Notes: generated from the sequence alone by a model not told the origin. DNA of 64,000 nt from Yoonia rosea (GCF_900156505.1 NZ_FTPR01000002.1:595329-659328), one strand, 5' to 3'. Positions 17,063 to 26,200 are shown, counted from the first letter of the stretch. Numbers and translations are program-made.

Positions 17063-17596
17063 GTTTCACTGTGGTCTGCCTGCGCAGAAATTGTGACTTT
17101 TCAAAGAGCCAAGAGATTCTTTTCTGACAATCTCTGAGTCAAGCACGATGTTATGTTGAAGCGGTCCCAAAGCCCTTGCTAACTTGGCCCTGCGATTCAC
17201 ATCGTTCCGGGGGGACATGAGGGGATTTGCGGATGGCCGGGTGATAAAATATCGTCGTTGACGGGTTTTTTCACCGCACCAGAAGGCAGATCTCATGCGA
17301 TGGTGGCATGGAGATTTCAGTGTAAACTGCGAACCCATGTCATTGTGTGTCTGCGCCAGGGCCAAGGTCTGCTCTTTGGTTTCTGGTCGCTGTTCGTGGC
17401 CCGTTGAGCTGCCGTTTGGCGTCTGTCTGTATCGTTGCGATGCAGGTGCGCGTCTCGGTCTATGGTTTTGGGTAAAAGGCGCTGGGATCAGGTTGGGCAA
17501 CTTGATCTAGTCGATCTTTTTTGTCCTGGGCATTGTGGCGCAGGCGCGATTTTCGCGTCTCACGTGGTAGCTGTGAATGTGGGACAAAGGTATAAA
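17063..17596 (+). promoter_or_regulatory. dnaA upstream region with GANTC sites
   Basis: This 534-bp gap has no credible gene. Three GANTC sites, the CcrM methylation motif, lie within 84 bp at 17115-17119, 17136-17140 and 17194-17198. I found no sequence matching the DnaA box TTATCCACA on either strand, so it does not look like the replication origin itself. It more likely holds the dnaA promoter and a long leader. In Caulobacter, GANTC methylation state affects dnaA transcription, and the sites here may act in the same way. Confidence 0.5.
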
Positions 17597-18934
17597 ATGA
17601 CGAATGAAATTTGGGCAACGGTTTTGGCTGCTCTGAAAAGTGCATTGGGCAAGAACAGTTTTTCAAGCTGGATTGAGCCGCTCGAATTCAAGGAACTGGT
17701 AGATGGCGTGGCTGTATTTGACGTGCCCACGAACTTTATCGGGAACTATGTCTCACAGAACTTTGGCGACCAGATTCTCTACCACATGAATAATCTGGGC
17801 CAAGAGGTGCAGCGCCTGCAATTCCGCGTCCCGTCGCAAACGCGCCCGACGGCCAAGGCGAAAGCGACCAGCAAGGCCGCAGAGCCGGAAGCCGGATCAG
17901 GTGCACCTCTTGATAGCCGTTTCACTTTTGACACCTTCGTTGTCGGCAAACCAAATGAGTTGGCCCATGCGGCCGCCCGCCGTGTCGCTGAAGGTGGCCC
18001 TGTTACCTTCAACCCGCTGTTTCTTTATGGCGGCGTCGGGTTGGGGAAAACGCACCTGATGCATGCGATCGCGCATGAGCTGAAATTGCGTTCGCCCGAA
18101 TTGAACGTGCTTTATCTCTCGGCTGAACAGTTCATGTACCGCTTCATCACTGCTTTGCGTGAACGCAAGATGATGGACTTCAAACAGCTGTTCCGCTCGG
18201 TCGATGTGCTGATGGTGGACGACGTGCAATTTATCGGCGGTAAAGACAGCACGCAGGAAGAGTTTTTTCACACCTTCAACGCGCTGGTCGATGGTCAGAA
18301 ACAGATCATTATTTCTGCTGATCGCGCACCGGGTGAGATCAAGGACCTTGAAGAGCGGATCAAATCCCGCCTGCAATGCGGTCTAGTGGTGGACCTGCAC
18401 CCGACAGATTATGAACTGCGCCTCGGCATTCTGCAGTCCAAGGTTGAGGTCTACTCCGCCCAATACCCCGAACTTCAGATCGCCGACGGTGTTCTGGAAT
18501 TCCTCGCGCACCGCATTTCCACCAACGTGCGCGTTCTCGAGGGTGCGCTGACACGTCTTTTCGCATTCGCGTCGCTTGTGGGCCGCGAAATTACGCTGGA
18601 CCTGACACAGGATTGTCTGTCTGACGTGCTCAAGGCGTCGGACCGCAAGGTGACGGTCGAAGAGATCCAGCGCAAAGTGTCCGAGCATTACAACATCCGC
18701 CTGTCCGACATGATCGGCCCCAAGCGCGTACGCAACTATGCCCGCCCACGCCAGATCGCGATGTATCTGGCCAAGCAGATGACCAGCCGGTCACTACCTG
18801 AGATCGGGCGGCGTTTCGGCGGGCGTGATCACACAACGGTCATGCACGGGGTTAAGCGGATTGAAGAGCTCAAGGCGCTTGATAGCCAGATCGCCGATGA
18901 TCTGGAACTTTTGCGCCGCGCGCTGCAGGAATAA
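17597..18934 (+). CDS. dnaA: Chromosomal replication initiator protein DnaA
   Basis: DnaA binds origin boxes and opens oriC. The 445-residue product starts MTNEIWATVLAALKSALGKNSFSSWIEPLEF (domain I), followed by a short Ala/Lys linker (domain II, about residues 85-105). The AAA+ domain has Walker A GVGLGKTH near residue 146 and Walker B VLMVDDVQFI. Domain IV holds the DNA-binding signature FGGRDHTTVMHGVKRI near the C-terminus. ATG 17597 is the natural start; the frame stays open for 54 codons upstream but these are not DnaA-like. Confidence 0.98.
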   Translation: MTNEIWATVLAALKSALGKNSFSSWIEPLEFKELVDGVAVFDVPTNFIGNYVSQNFGDQILYHMNNLGQEVQRLQFRVPSQTRPTAKAKATSKAAEPEAGSGAPLDSRFTFDTFVVGKPNELAHAAARRVAEGGPVTFNPLFLYGGVGLGKTHLMHAIAHELKLRSPELNVLYLSAEQFMYRFITALRERKMMDFKQLFRSVDVLMVDDVQFIGGKDSTQEEFFHTFNALVDGQKQIIISADRAPGEIKDLEERIKSRLQCGLVVDLHPTDYELRLGILQSKVEVYSAQYPELQIADGVLEFLAHRISTNVRVLEGALTRLFAFASLVGREITLDLTQDCLSDVLKASDRKVTVEEIQRKVSEHYNIRLSDMIGPKRVRNYARPRQIAMYLAKQMTSRSLPEIGRRFGGRDHTTVMHGVKRIEELKALDSQIADDLELLRRALQE

Positions 18935-19070
18935 GCCTGCAAAACAGGCCCGAAGCTTGACGCGGACACCCCCATCGTCAACAGTCCAGAAAATGCTTGA
19001 GGGTGGCGCAAAATAGAGTACATTTTGCGTCCCGATGGCGTCGGATGCCAAGATATGCGGAGATTGGGAT

Positions 19071-20189
19071 ATGAAATTCAGCATTGAACGTGCGGTGCTT
19101 CTTAAGGCTGTGGCGCAAGCCCAGTCCGTGGTCGAGCGGCGCAACACGATCCCGATTTTGGCCAACGTCCTGATCGAAGCAGAAGGCGACACTGTGCAGT
19201 TCCGCGCGACCGATCTCGATATCGAGATCGTCGACCGCGCGCCTGCCAAGGTGGAACGCGCAGGGGCGACAACAGTTGCTGCGGTTACCCTGAATGAAAT
19301 CGTGCGAAAGCTGCCTGATGGGGCATTGGTCACCTTGACCGAAGATGGCGCATCCGGACGGTTGAGCATTGAGGCAGGGCGGTCAAATTTCTCTCTGGCG
19401 ACATTGCCGAAAGAAGATTTCCCTGTGATGGCCTCTTCTGATTATGCCGCCAATTTCTCGGCGCCTGCCCCCGTGCTGCGCCGGCTGTTCGACAAATCCA
19501 AATTTGCGATCTCGACCGAAGAAACCCGGTATTACCTCAATGGCGTCTACATGCATGTCGCCGATAGCGAAGGCGGCAAGGTGCTGCGGTGTGTGGCCAC
19601 TGACGGCCACCGTCTTGCCCGGATCGACGCCGATCTTCCCGCAGGTGCAGCCGAAATGGCCGGTGTGATCGTGCCACGCAAGACTGTGGGCGAATTGCGC
19701 AAGCTGCTTGACGATGACGATATGCAAATCGCGGTATCCGTGTCGGAAACCAAAGTACGCTTTGCGACACCCGATATCACGCTGACCTCGAAGGTGATTG
19801 ACGGGACGTTCCCCGATTACACCCGTGTTATCCCGCAAGGAAACACCCGCAAGCTTGAAGTGGATGCCAGCGAGTTTGCCCGCGCCGTGGACCGCGTTGC
19901 GACCGTGTCATCCGAGCGTTCGCGCGCCGTGAAGCTGTCACTAGATGAGGATCGCTTGATCCTTTCGGTCAATGCTCCTGACAGCGGTGCCGCCGAAGAA
20001 GAGCTTGCTGTTGCCTATAGCGACGAGCGGTTGGAGATCGGATTCAACGCGAAATACCTGCTGGAAATCGCAAGTCAGGTGGACCGCGAAAACGCAGTGT
20101 TCATGTTCAACACCGCAGGTGACCCGACCTTGATGCGCGAAGGCAACGACACCTCGGCGGTCTATGTTGTTATGCCGATGCGCGTGTGA
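19071..20189 (+). CDS. dnaN: DNA polymerase III beta sliding clamp
   Basis: DnaN forms the ring clamp that keeps the polymerase on DNA. The 372-residue product starts MKFSIERAVLLKAVAQAQSVVERRNTIPILANVLIEAE and ends with the clamp motif PTLMREGNDTSAVYVVMPMRV. It has the normal length and three-fold domain layout. ATG 19071 follows GGAGATTGGGAT. It lies 136 bp after dnaA and 61 bp before recF, all on one strand. Confidence 0.98.
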   Translation: MKFSIERAVLLKAVAQAQSVVERRNTIPILANVLIEAEGDTVQFRATDLDIEIVDRAPAKVERAGATTVAAVTLNEIVRKLPDGALVTLTEDGASGRLSIEAGRSNFSLATLPKEDFPVMASSDYAANFSAPAPVLRRLFDKSKFAISTEETRYYLNGVYMHVADSEGGKVLRCVATDGHRLARIDADLPAGAAEMAGVIVPRKTVGELRKLLDDDDMQIAVSVSETKVRFATPDITLTSKVIDGTFPDYTRVIPQGNTRKLEVDASEFARAVDRVATVSSERSRAVKLSLDEDRLILSVNAPDSGAAEEELAVAYSDERLEIGFNAKYLLEIASQVDRENAVFMFNTAGDPTLMREGNDTSAVYVVMPMRV

Positions 20190-20194
20190 CAGGG

Positions 20195-20240
20195 CCCAAA
20201 ATTTTCCAAAATTTTGGAGGCAGGATTTTGCAAAATCCTG
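20195..20240. repeat. Two AT-rich perfect palindromes between dnaN and recF
   Basis: The dnaN-recF gap contains CCAAAATTTTGG (20206-20217), preceded by a partial copy (20195-20207), and 3 bases later the perfect 20-bp palindrome CAGGATTTTGCAAAATCCTG (20221-20240). This ends 10 bp before the recF GTG. As RNA the second one folds into a hairpin where a ribosome site would be expected. It is not followed by a T-run, so it is not a standard terminator. Confidence 0.85.
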
Positions 20241-20250
20241 ACAACCGCCC

Positions 20251-21351
20251 GTGACCACGCTTGCGCTGCAAGAACTGACGCTGTCGCATTTCCGCTCGCA
20301 CAAACGCGCGTCGCTCGCGCTTGATCCGCGCCCCATCGCGATTTTTGGACCGAATGGCGCAGGCAAGACCAATATCATTGAAGCGGTCTCACTTCTTTCG
20401 CCGGGGCGTGGCCTGCGCCGCGCAGGGGCCGATGATCTGCCCCGCAGGCCAGAGGCTCTGGGTTGGAAGATCACCGGTATCCTGAAATCCCTGCATCAAA
20501 CCCACGAGGTTGAAACATGGGCCGAGGCGGGCAATCCGCGCCAGTTGCGCATTGACGGCAAGGCGGCCCCGCAAACTGCATTGGGGCGGATCGGGCGTGT
20601 CTTGTGGTTGGTACCCTCAATGGACAGGCTCTGGATTGAAGGAGCTGAAGGGCGCAGACGCTTTCTGGATCGTGCGACGCTCAGTTTCGAGCCCTCCCAT
20701 GCAGAGGCCGTCCTGACCTATGAAAAAGCCATGCGCGAACGCAACCGCCTGCTCAAAGACATGGTGCGCGACGCCCATTGGTATACCGCGATCGAGGCGC
20801 AAATGGCCGAGGCGGGCGCCACCATCCAGCGCAACCGCCATGATGCGATTGACGCACTGATGACGGCACAAGCCTCAGCGACCACGGTGTTTCCCACCGC
20901 CACGCTCGCGCTGACGTCGCCTGACCCCGTGCCGGACGACCTGCAGTCCGCGCTTGCCGACAATCGCGCCCGCGACATGGCGGCGGGCCGGACATTGATC
21001 GGCCCACACCGCGCCGATCTGGACGCTGTCTTCGCGGACAAAGGCGTGCCGGCCAAGGATTGCTCGACCGGTGAACAAAAAGCGCTGCTGATCAGCCTGA
21101 TCCTTGCCAATGGTCGTGCGCTTGCCCGCGATTTCGGTGCGCCGCCCATCCTTTTGCTGGATGAGGTTGCCGCGCATCTTGACGCAGACCGCCGCGCAGC
21201 CCTCTATGATGAAATCTGCAGTTTGGGCGCGCAGGCTTTCATGACCGGCACGGGCCCCGAACTGTTTGCTGAACTCGGCACCCGCGCGCAATACGCGGAA
21301 GTCACTGATACAGATGGACAATCGACCGTCATGCAAAGGAATGCCCCATGA
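20251..21351 (+). CDS. recF: DNA replication and repair protein RecF
   Basis: RecF helps load RecA at single-strand gaps. The 366-residue product has LSHFRSHKRASLALDPRPIAIFGPNGAGKTNIIEAVSLLSPGRGLR, with Walker A near residues 33-41. It also shows the ABC-type signature DCSTGEQKALLISLILANG and Walker B PILLLDEVAAHLD. GTG 20251 gives a normal N-terminus, though no clear Shine-Dalgarno is visible behind the upstream palindrome. The 3' end overlaps the VOC gene as ATGA. Confidence 0.95.
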   Translation: MTTLALQELTLSHFRSHKRASLALDPRPIAIFGPNGAGKTNIIEAVSLLSPGRGLRRAGADDLPRRPEALGWKITGILKSLHQTHEVETWAEAGNPRQLRIDGKAAPQTALGRIGRVLWLVPSMDRLWIEGAEGRRRFLDRATLSFEPSHAEAVLTYEKAMRERNRLLKDMVRDAHWYTAIEAQMAEAGATIQRNRHDAIDALMTAQASATTVFPTATLALTSPDPVPDDLQSALADNRARDMAAGRTLIGPHRADLDAVFADKGVPAKDCSTGEQKALLISLILANGRALARDFGAPPILLLDEVAAHLDADRRAALYDEICSLGAQAFMTGTGPELFAELGTRAQYAEVTDTDGQSTVMQRNAP

Positions 21352-21776
21352 CACCACAACGCGTCACGCTGATCACCCTCGGGGTGGCTGATCTGGACCG
21401 TTCCAAAGCCTTCTACGCGGCTCTTGGCTGGACCCCAACCAATGACGAAGGCGAAGTTGTGTTTTACCAGATCAATGGCATGGTGCTTGGTCTGTTTGGT
21501 CTTGCTCCCTTGGCGAAAGATCAGGGCCGCCCTGATGCAACACTGGGCACCGGTGCTATCACGCTGGCGCAAAACTTCACGACAGATGCCGATGTTGATG
21601 CTGCCTATGCCGCTGCCCTTGCAGCAGGTGCAACCCCGCTCAAAGCACCGGAAAAGGTCTTTTGGGGTGGCTACTCGGGTTACTACGCCGACCCGGACGG
21701 TCACGTCTGGGAAGTGGCGCAAAACCCGTTCTGGACGCTGAATGCGGATGGCAGTCTGACACTGGCCACCGCATGA
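21348..21776 (+). CDS. VOC family (glyoxalase/bleomycin-resistance fold) protein
   Basis: The 142-residue product has two beta-alpha-beta-beta-beta units: RVTLITLGVADLDRSKAFYAALGW at the start and WGGYSGYYADPDGHVWEVAQNPFW at the end. Metal ligands of the fold are suggested by the terminal Glu in VWEVA. Substrate is unknown. Both ends overlap their neighbours by 4 bp (recF and the LysE gene), so it is translated as part of the recF operon. Similar single-domain VOC proteins are widespread and mostly uncharacterised. Confidence 0.85.
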   Translation: MTPQRVTLITLGVADLDRSKAFYAALGWTPTNDEGEVVFYQINGMVLGLFGLAPLAKDQGRPDATLGTGAITLAQNFTTDADVDAAYAAALAAGATPLKAPEKVFWGGYSGYYADPDGHVWEVAQNPFWTLNADGSLTLATA

Positions 21777-22393
21777 CAATCACAGGCTATGAACTCCTGC
21801 TCTACGCAGGAGCGCTGATCATCTTGTTCATGACACCCGGCCCGGTATGGGTCGCGCTTCTCGCTCGATCACTGTCGGGCGGGTTTCAAGCGGCTTGGCC
21901 GCTCGCAATCGGTGTGGCCATTGGCGATATCCTCTGGCCGCTGGTCGCGGTGTTGGGGGTGGCCTGGCTGGTGTCGGAATTTGCAGGCTTCATGGATGTC
22001 CTGAAATACGTTGCCGTCCTTGTCTTTATGCTGATGGGCGCAGCACTGATCCGCAACGCCGACCATGCGCTGGATGCCAACAGCAGGCTAATGCGGCCAG
22101 GCAGATGGGCCGGGTTTCTGGCCGGTGTCGCCGTCATCGTTGGTAACCCTAAAGCCGCACTGTTCTATATGGGCATCCTGCCCGGTTTCTTTGATCTGAG
22201 CAGGATCACGCCGTTTGATATGGTCGCAATTTGCACGCTGAGTTTCCTGGTGCCCTTGGTCGGAAACCTGGTTCTTGCCGCCTTTGTAGACCGTGTGCGT
22301 GGTGTGCTGAAATCGCCCGCTGCGGTGCGCCGGATGAACATCATTGCGGGCTGTCTCTTGATCGGTGTCGGTGTGGTTATCGGACTGACCTGA
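21773..22393 (+). CDS. LysE family translocator
   Basis: The 206-residue membrane protein has about six hydrophobic helices and the family's N-terminal motif FMTPGPVWVALLARSLSGGFQAAWPLAIGVAIGDILW. LysE/RhtB proteins export amino acids or related metabolites. ATG 21773 overlaps the VOC stop; an earlier in-frame start lies inside the VOC gene and is unlikely. The C-terminal 17 bp overlap the convergent TetR gene. The exported substrate cannot be told from sequence. Confidence 0.88.
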   Translation: MTITGYELLLYAGALIILFMTPGPVWVALLARSLSGGFQAAWPLAIGVAIGDILWPLVAVLGVAWLVSEFAGFMDVLKYVAVLVFMLMGAALIRNADHALDANSRLMRPGRWAGFLAGVAVIVGNPKAALFYMGILPGFFDLSRITPFDMVAICTLSFLVPLVGNLVLAAFVDRVRGVLKSPAAVRRMNIIAGCLLIGVGVVIGLT

Positions 22394-22976
22394 CCGGGCC
22401 CAGCCATGGTTCCAGATAGGGGACAAGGCGTTGCTGTGTCGTGACAGTATTGTGCAGGGCGCAGAAATCCAGTGCGATCACCTGAATGACAAAGGCCTGT
22501 ACGCCTTCGGCCAAAAGCATCGCGTCCACATCGTCGCGCACAACCGTTCCCTGAAGGGCCTTGATCCAGCCCGCATACAATTCGACCTGATGAAGAAAGT
22601 TGAGCGATATCAGTTCGGTCGTTTCAATCAACGCTGCCCCCGAAAACCGTAAGACGATGTCAAACACAATGCGGTCCTGTCTCATGACGTCCATGAGCGG
22701 CTGCAATCTTGATGCAAACTCTGGAATGGATGCAGGCGGCGGTCCTTTGGCGATCTTGTCGAGGATACGCCCAAGCTCTTGCCCGATCAGCAAAGCCATC
22801 AGGCGGTCCTTGTCATCGAAATGCGAAAAGAAAGTACCCTTTGCCACGGCGGCCCGCGAAACGACATCTTCGACGCGCAGGCTGGCATAGCCACGTTCAT
22901 CGATAATCTGCGTGGCAGCATCAATCAGTTTTTGGCGCGTCGCGAGGCGACGCTTCTGGGGGGTGTACGTTTCCAT
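22377..22976 (-). CDS. TetR family transcriptional regulator
   Basis: The 199-residue protein has the N-terminal TetR helix-turn-helix: TRQKLIDAATQIIDERGYASLRVEDVVSRAAVAKGTFFSHFDDKDRLM (about residues 13-60). The C-terminal ligand domain is helical and unassigned. ATG 22976 gives a usual N-terminus; the open frame upstream crosses the operator sites and is not coding. It is divergent from a quinone-reductase gene with three TGACC-type palindromes between them, so it very likely represses that gene and itself. Confidence 0.92.
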   Translation of the reverse strand: METYTPQKRRLATRQKLIDAATQIIDERGYASLRVEDVVSRAAVAKGTFFSHFDDKDRLMALLIGQELGRILDKIAKGPPPASIPEFASRLQPLMDVMRQDRIVFDIVLRFSGAALIETTELISLNFLHQVELYAGWIKALQGTVVRDDVDAMLLAEGVQAFVIQVIALDFCALHNTVTTQQRLVPYLEPWLGPVRSVR

Positions 22977-22999
22977 AGTGACCAATTTCGCAGGTTTTG

Positions 23000-23065
23000 T
23001 GACCGTGGTCAAATTTAGCAATTGACCACGGTCACTTTCACCGCATATAAAAATGACCATGGTCA
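23000..23065. promoter_or_regulatory. Three operator palindromes for the TetR regulator
   Basis: Three copies of a 12-bp palindrome with the consensus TGACCRYGGTCA occur at 23000-23011, 23023-23034 and 23054-23065. The third, TGACCATGGTCA, is perfect. The first two together form a larger inverted repeat that also includes the flanking AATT bases. A half-site TGACCAATTT follows the tetR start at about 22979. The last operator ends 17 bp before the start of the quinone reductase, so binding would block both promoters. Confidence 0.8.
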
Positions 23066-23081
23066 ATTTAAAGGAATCGAC

Positions 23082-23672
23082 ATGTCACAGAAACGCATCC
23101 TCGTCCTGAACGGACATCCTGGTGAAACCTCTCTCTCGCGGCACTTTGCGGAACGGTATGTACAATCCGCCGCGCAATCCGGCGCAGATGTCCGCGTTCA
23201 TCATCTGCCGGAAATGGTGTTTGATATGGATTTTGGTCAGGGCAATTACTCCCAGTTCAAGCCATTGGAACCTGTCCTCGAAGCATTCCTGTCTGATCTG
23301 GAATGGGCCGAGCATTTCGTGATGTTGACGCCGATGTGGTGGGGTGGTCTTCCAGCGAAATTGAAAGGCTTGTTCGATCGCGCATTCTTGCCCAACCGTA
23401 CCTTCAATACCAAGGTTCTGAAAATGGGTATGCCCACCCCGATGCTGACAGGAAAAACGGCCCGCGTGATCATGACGTCAGATACGCCGCGCTGGTTTGA
23501 GCGGCTGATTTACCGCAACGCAATCATGCGCCAGCTGGACAAACAAATCCTTGGTTTTGTGGGTATCAAACCGGTGCGCTACACCTATTTTTCAGGCGCC
23601 TCCGACGCGACGGCGCCAACGATCCTGAAATGGGGTAACACGGTCTCGAAACTGGGCCAGAGGGCCGCATAG
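23082..23672 (+). CDS. NAD(P)H quinone reductase-like flavodoxin-fold protein
   Basis: The 196-residue protein has a flavodoxin-type FMN-binding start (KRILVLNGHPGETSLSRHFAERY) and the family motif FVMLTPMWWGGLPAKLKGLFDRAFLPNRTF, seen in NQO/MdaB/KefF-type reductases. These enzymes reduce quinones by two electrons. ATG 23082 follows AAAGGAATCGAC. Because it is divergent from a TetR gene with shared operators, it is probably induced by a quinone or electrophile. The natural inducer is unknown. Confidence 0.88.
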   Translation: MSQKRILVLNGHPGETSLSRHFAERYVQSAAQSGADVRVHHLPEMVFDMDFGQGNYSQFKPLEPVLEAFLSDLEWAEHFVMLTPMWWGGLPAKLKGLFDRAFLPNRTFNTKVLKMGMPTPMLTGKTARVIMTSDTPRWFERLIYRNAIMRQLDKQILGFVGIKPVRYTYFSGASDATAPTILKWGNTVSKLGQRAA

Positions 23673-23722
23673 GGGGTGGATACGAAAGTCGGTCGAAAAC
23701 CACAAAATCTTGTGCCATTTGC

Positions 23723-23751
23723 GTGACAAGCGCCCCTCAAAAGCGTATATT
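23723..23751 (+). promoter_or_regulatory. Likely sigma-70-type promoter of gyrB
   Basis: GTGACA (23723-23728) and TATATT (23746-23751) are separated by exactly 17 bp, close to the TTGACA/TATAAT consensus. The gyrB start lies 28 bp further on, so the leader would be short. Confidence 0.55.
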
Positions 23752-23779
23752 TTGGGCAGAAGAATACAGGATTTTCGAC

Positions 23780-26194
23780 ATGGCCATTGAGCCCCAGAAG
23801 CAAGAAGACTACGGCGCAGATTCTATCAAAGTTCTTAAGGGCTTAGAGGCGGTTCGCAAGCGGCCGGGCATGTATATCGGTGATACCGATGATGGGTCCG
23901 GTCTGCACCACATGGTTTATGAGGTCGTCGATAACGGGATTGATGAGGCGCTGGCCGGTCATGCCGATCATGTCTATGTGAAAATCAATGCTGACGGATC
24001 GGTCACTGTCGGCGACAACGGGCGCGGTATTCCTGTGGGTATCCACGAGGGCGAAGGCGTTTCGGCGGCCGAGGTCATCATGACCCAGCTGCATGCGGGT
24101 GGTAAATTCGACCAGAACTCCTATAAGGTTTCGGGCGGCCTGCACGGTGTTGGTGTGTCGGTTGTGAATGCGCTTTCGGATTTCCTTGAGCTGCGCATCT
24201 GGCGCGATGGCAAAGAACACTATGCACGCTTCGAAGGTGGCTTTACCACCGAACACCTGCGCGTTGTGGGTGACGCAAACGGGCGCAAAGGCACCGAGGT
24301 GACGTTCCTTGCTTCGACCGAAACTTTCAGCAACCGTGACTTTGAATTCAGCATTCTGGAAAAGCGTCTGCGCGAACTGGCGTTTCTGAACTCTGGCGTG
24401 CGGATCATCCTTGAGGACCTCCGCCCTGCCGAACCGCTCAAAACGGATCTGTTTTATGAGGGTGGTGTGAAGGAATTTGTCAAATACCTTGATCGTTCCA
24501 AGACCCCGCTGATGGAAGAACCTATCTATGTGACTGGTGAACGCGATGACATCGGTGTCGAAGTCGCGATGTGGTGGAACGACAGCTATAACGAAATGGT
24601 GCTGCCCTTCACAAACAACATCCCGCAGCGTGATGGCGGCACCCATTTGGCCGGTTTCCGCGGCGCGCTGACCCGTGCCATTGCGAAATATGCGACCGAG
24701 ACGGGGATTTCGAAAAAGGAAAAGGTGTCTCTTACGGGTGACGACGCGCGCGAAGGTCTGACCTGCGTTTTGTCCGTGAAAGTGCCTGATCCAAAGTTCT
24801 CCAGCCAGACGAAAGACAAGCTGGTCAGTTCGGAGGTCCGCCCCGCCGTCGAGAATTTGATGGGTGAAAAGCTCAACGAATGGTTCGAAGAGAACCCGCA
24901 AATGGCCAAGTCGATCATCTCGAAGATCGTTGAAGCTGCCGCTGCCCGCGAAGCCGCGCGCAAGGCCCGCGAAATCCGCCGCAAATCGGCGATGGACGTG
25001 AACTTCAACGCTTCCAAGCTGAAGGACTGCTCGGAAAAAGACCCCTCCAAGACCGAAGTCTTCCTTGTCGAGGGTGACTCGGCTGGCGGTTCCGCCCAGA
25101 CAGGGCGCGACCGCAGCACACAGGCAATCCTGCCGCTGAAGGGTAAAATCCTGAACGTCGAACGCGCCCGTTTTGACCGCATGCTTGGCAGTCAGGAAAT
25201 CGGCAACCTTGTCATGGCGCTGGGCACCGGCATTGGCCGCGACGAATTCAACATCGAAAAGCTGCGTTACCACAAAGTCATCATCATGACTGACGCGGAC
25301 GTTGACGGCGCGCACATCCGTACTTTGCTGCTGACCTTCTTCTTCCGGCAGATGCCGCAGCTCATCGAAGGTGGCTACCTCTACATCGCGCAGCCCCCGC
25401 TTTACAAAGTCTCGCGCGGCAGGTCCGAGGTTTACCTCAAGGATCAGCAGGCGATGGATGAGTACCTGATCGAACAGGGCATTGATGGTGCGATGCTGCG
25501 CCAAGGCAACGGCGAGGAAATCGCCGGTGCTGATTTGCGCCGTGTCGTGGAAGAGGCCCGCCAACTCAGACGTGTGCTGGAAGCCTTCCCGACGCATTAC
25601 CCGCGCCACATCCTTGAACAGGCCGCCATCGCCGGCGCGTTTGTACCCGGTGTTGTTGAAAATGACCTGCAAGGCACCGCCGATCGCGTGGCCGAACGGT
25701 TGAACCTGATTGCGCTGGAATGGGAACGCGGCTGGCAAGGGCGCATCACGCAAGACCACGGGATGCGGCTTGCCCGTATGCTGCGCGGTGTCGAAGAGGT
25801 GCGCACGCTTGATGGCCCGATGCTGCGCGGTGGCGAAGCACGGCGCACAGGTACTTTCACGCAAAGCCTGCAAGACGTCTACAATCTGCCCGCCACACTG
25901 ATCCGCAAGGACCGCAGCCAAGCGATTCACGGCCCCCTTGATCTGCTCAAGGCGATCCTTGAAGAGGGCGAAAAAGGTCTCTCCTATCAGCGCTACAAAG
26001 GGTTGGGCGAAATGAACCCGGATCAGCTTTGGGAAACCACGCTGGACCCTGACGCGCGCACGCTGCTGCAGGTTAAGGTCGAGGATCTTTCCGAAGCGGA
26101 CGACCTGTTCACCAAGCTGATGGGCGACGTCGTCGAACCGCGCCGCGAATTTATCCAGAACAACGCACTGAACGTCGAAAACCTGGATTTCTAG
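23780..26194 (+). CDS. gyrB: DNA gyrase subunit B
   Basis: GyrB is the ATPase subunit of DNA gyrase, which introduces negative supercoils. The 804-residue product shows the GHKL ATPase motifs KRPGMYIGDTDDGSGLHHMVYEVVDN and GDNGRGIPV (about residue 78), then GGKFDQNSYKVSGGLHGVG. The TOPRIM domain has EGDSAGGSAQTGRDR (about residue 431) and TDADVDGAHIRTLLL. The C-terminus ends with GLGEMNPDQLWETTLDP. ATG 23780 gives the usual N-terminus; 19 upstream in-frame codons cover the promoter. A 695-codon reverse frame within it is a composition artefact. Confidence 0.98.
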   Translation: MAIEPQKQEDYGADSIKVLKGLEAVRKRPGMYIGDTDDGSGLHHMVYEVVDNGIDEALAGHADHVYVKINADGSVTVGDNGRGIPVGIHEGEGVSAAEVIMTQLHAGGKFDQNSYKVSGGLHGVGVSVVNALSDFLELRIWRDGKEHYARFEGGFTTEHLRVVGDANGRKGTEVTFLASTETFSNRDFEFSILEKRLRELAFLNSGVRIILEDLRPAEPLKTDLFYEGGVKEFVKYLDRSKTPLMEEPIYVTGERDDIGVEVAMWWNDSYNEMVLPFTNNIPQRDGGTHLAGFRGALTRAIAKYATETGISKKEKVSLTGDDAREGLTCVLSVKVPDPKFSSQTKDKLVSSEVRPAVENLMGEKLNEWFEENPQMAKSIISKIVEAAAAREAARKAREIRRKSAMDVNFNASKLKDCSEKDPSKTEVFLVEGDSAGGSAQTGRDRSTQAILPLKGKILNVERARFDRMLGSQEIGNLVMALGTGIGRDEFNIEKLRYHKVIIMTDADVDGAHIRTLLLTFFFRQMPQLIEGGYLYIAQPPLYKVSRGRSEVYLKDQQAMDEYLIEQGIDGAMLRQGNGEEIAGADLRRVVEEARQLRRVLEAFPTHYPRHILEQAAIAGAFVPGVVENDLQGTADRVAERLNLIALEWERGWQGRITQDHGMRLARMLRGVEEVRTLDGPMLRGGEARRTGTFTQSLQDVYNLPATLIRKDRSQAIHGPLDLLKAILEEGEKGLSYQRYKGLGEMNPDQLWETTLDPDARTLLQVKVEDLSEADDLFTKLMGDVVEPRREFIQNNALNVENLDF

Positions 26195-26200
26195 CGTCTG

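Noticed and set aside
17063..17596. dnaA upstream region as the replication origin
   Set aside because: I found no DnaA box on either strand, only GANTC sites. The region at the right end of the window is a better, though still unproved, candidate.
23843..25930. Reverse open frame of 695 codons inside gyrB
   Set aside because: It is an antisense shadow produced by the codon bias of gyrB. The encoded sequence is His/Arg/Phe-rich and resembles no protein family, and gyrB itself is unmistakable.
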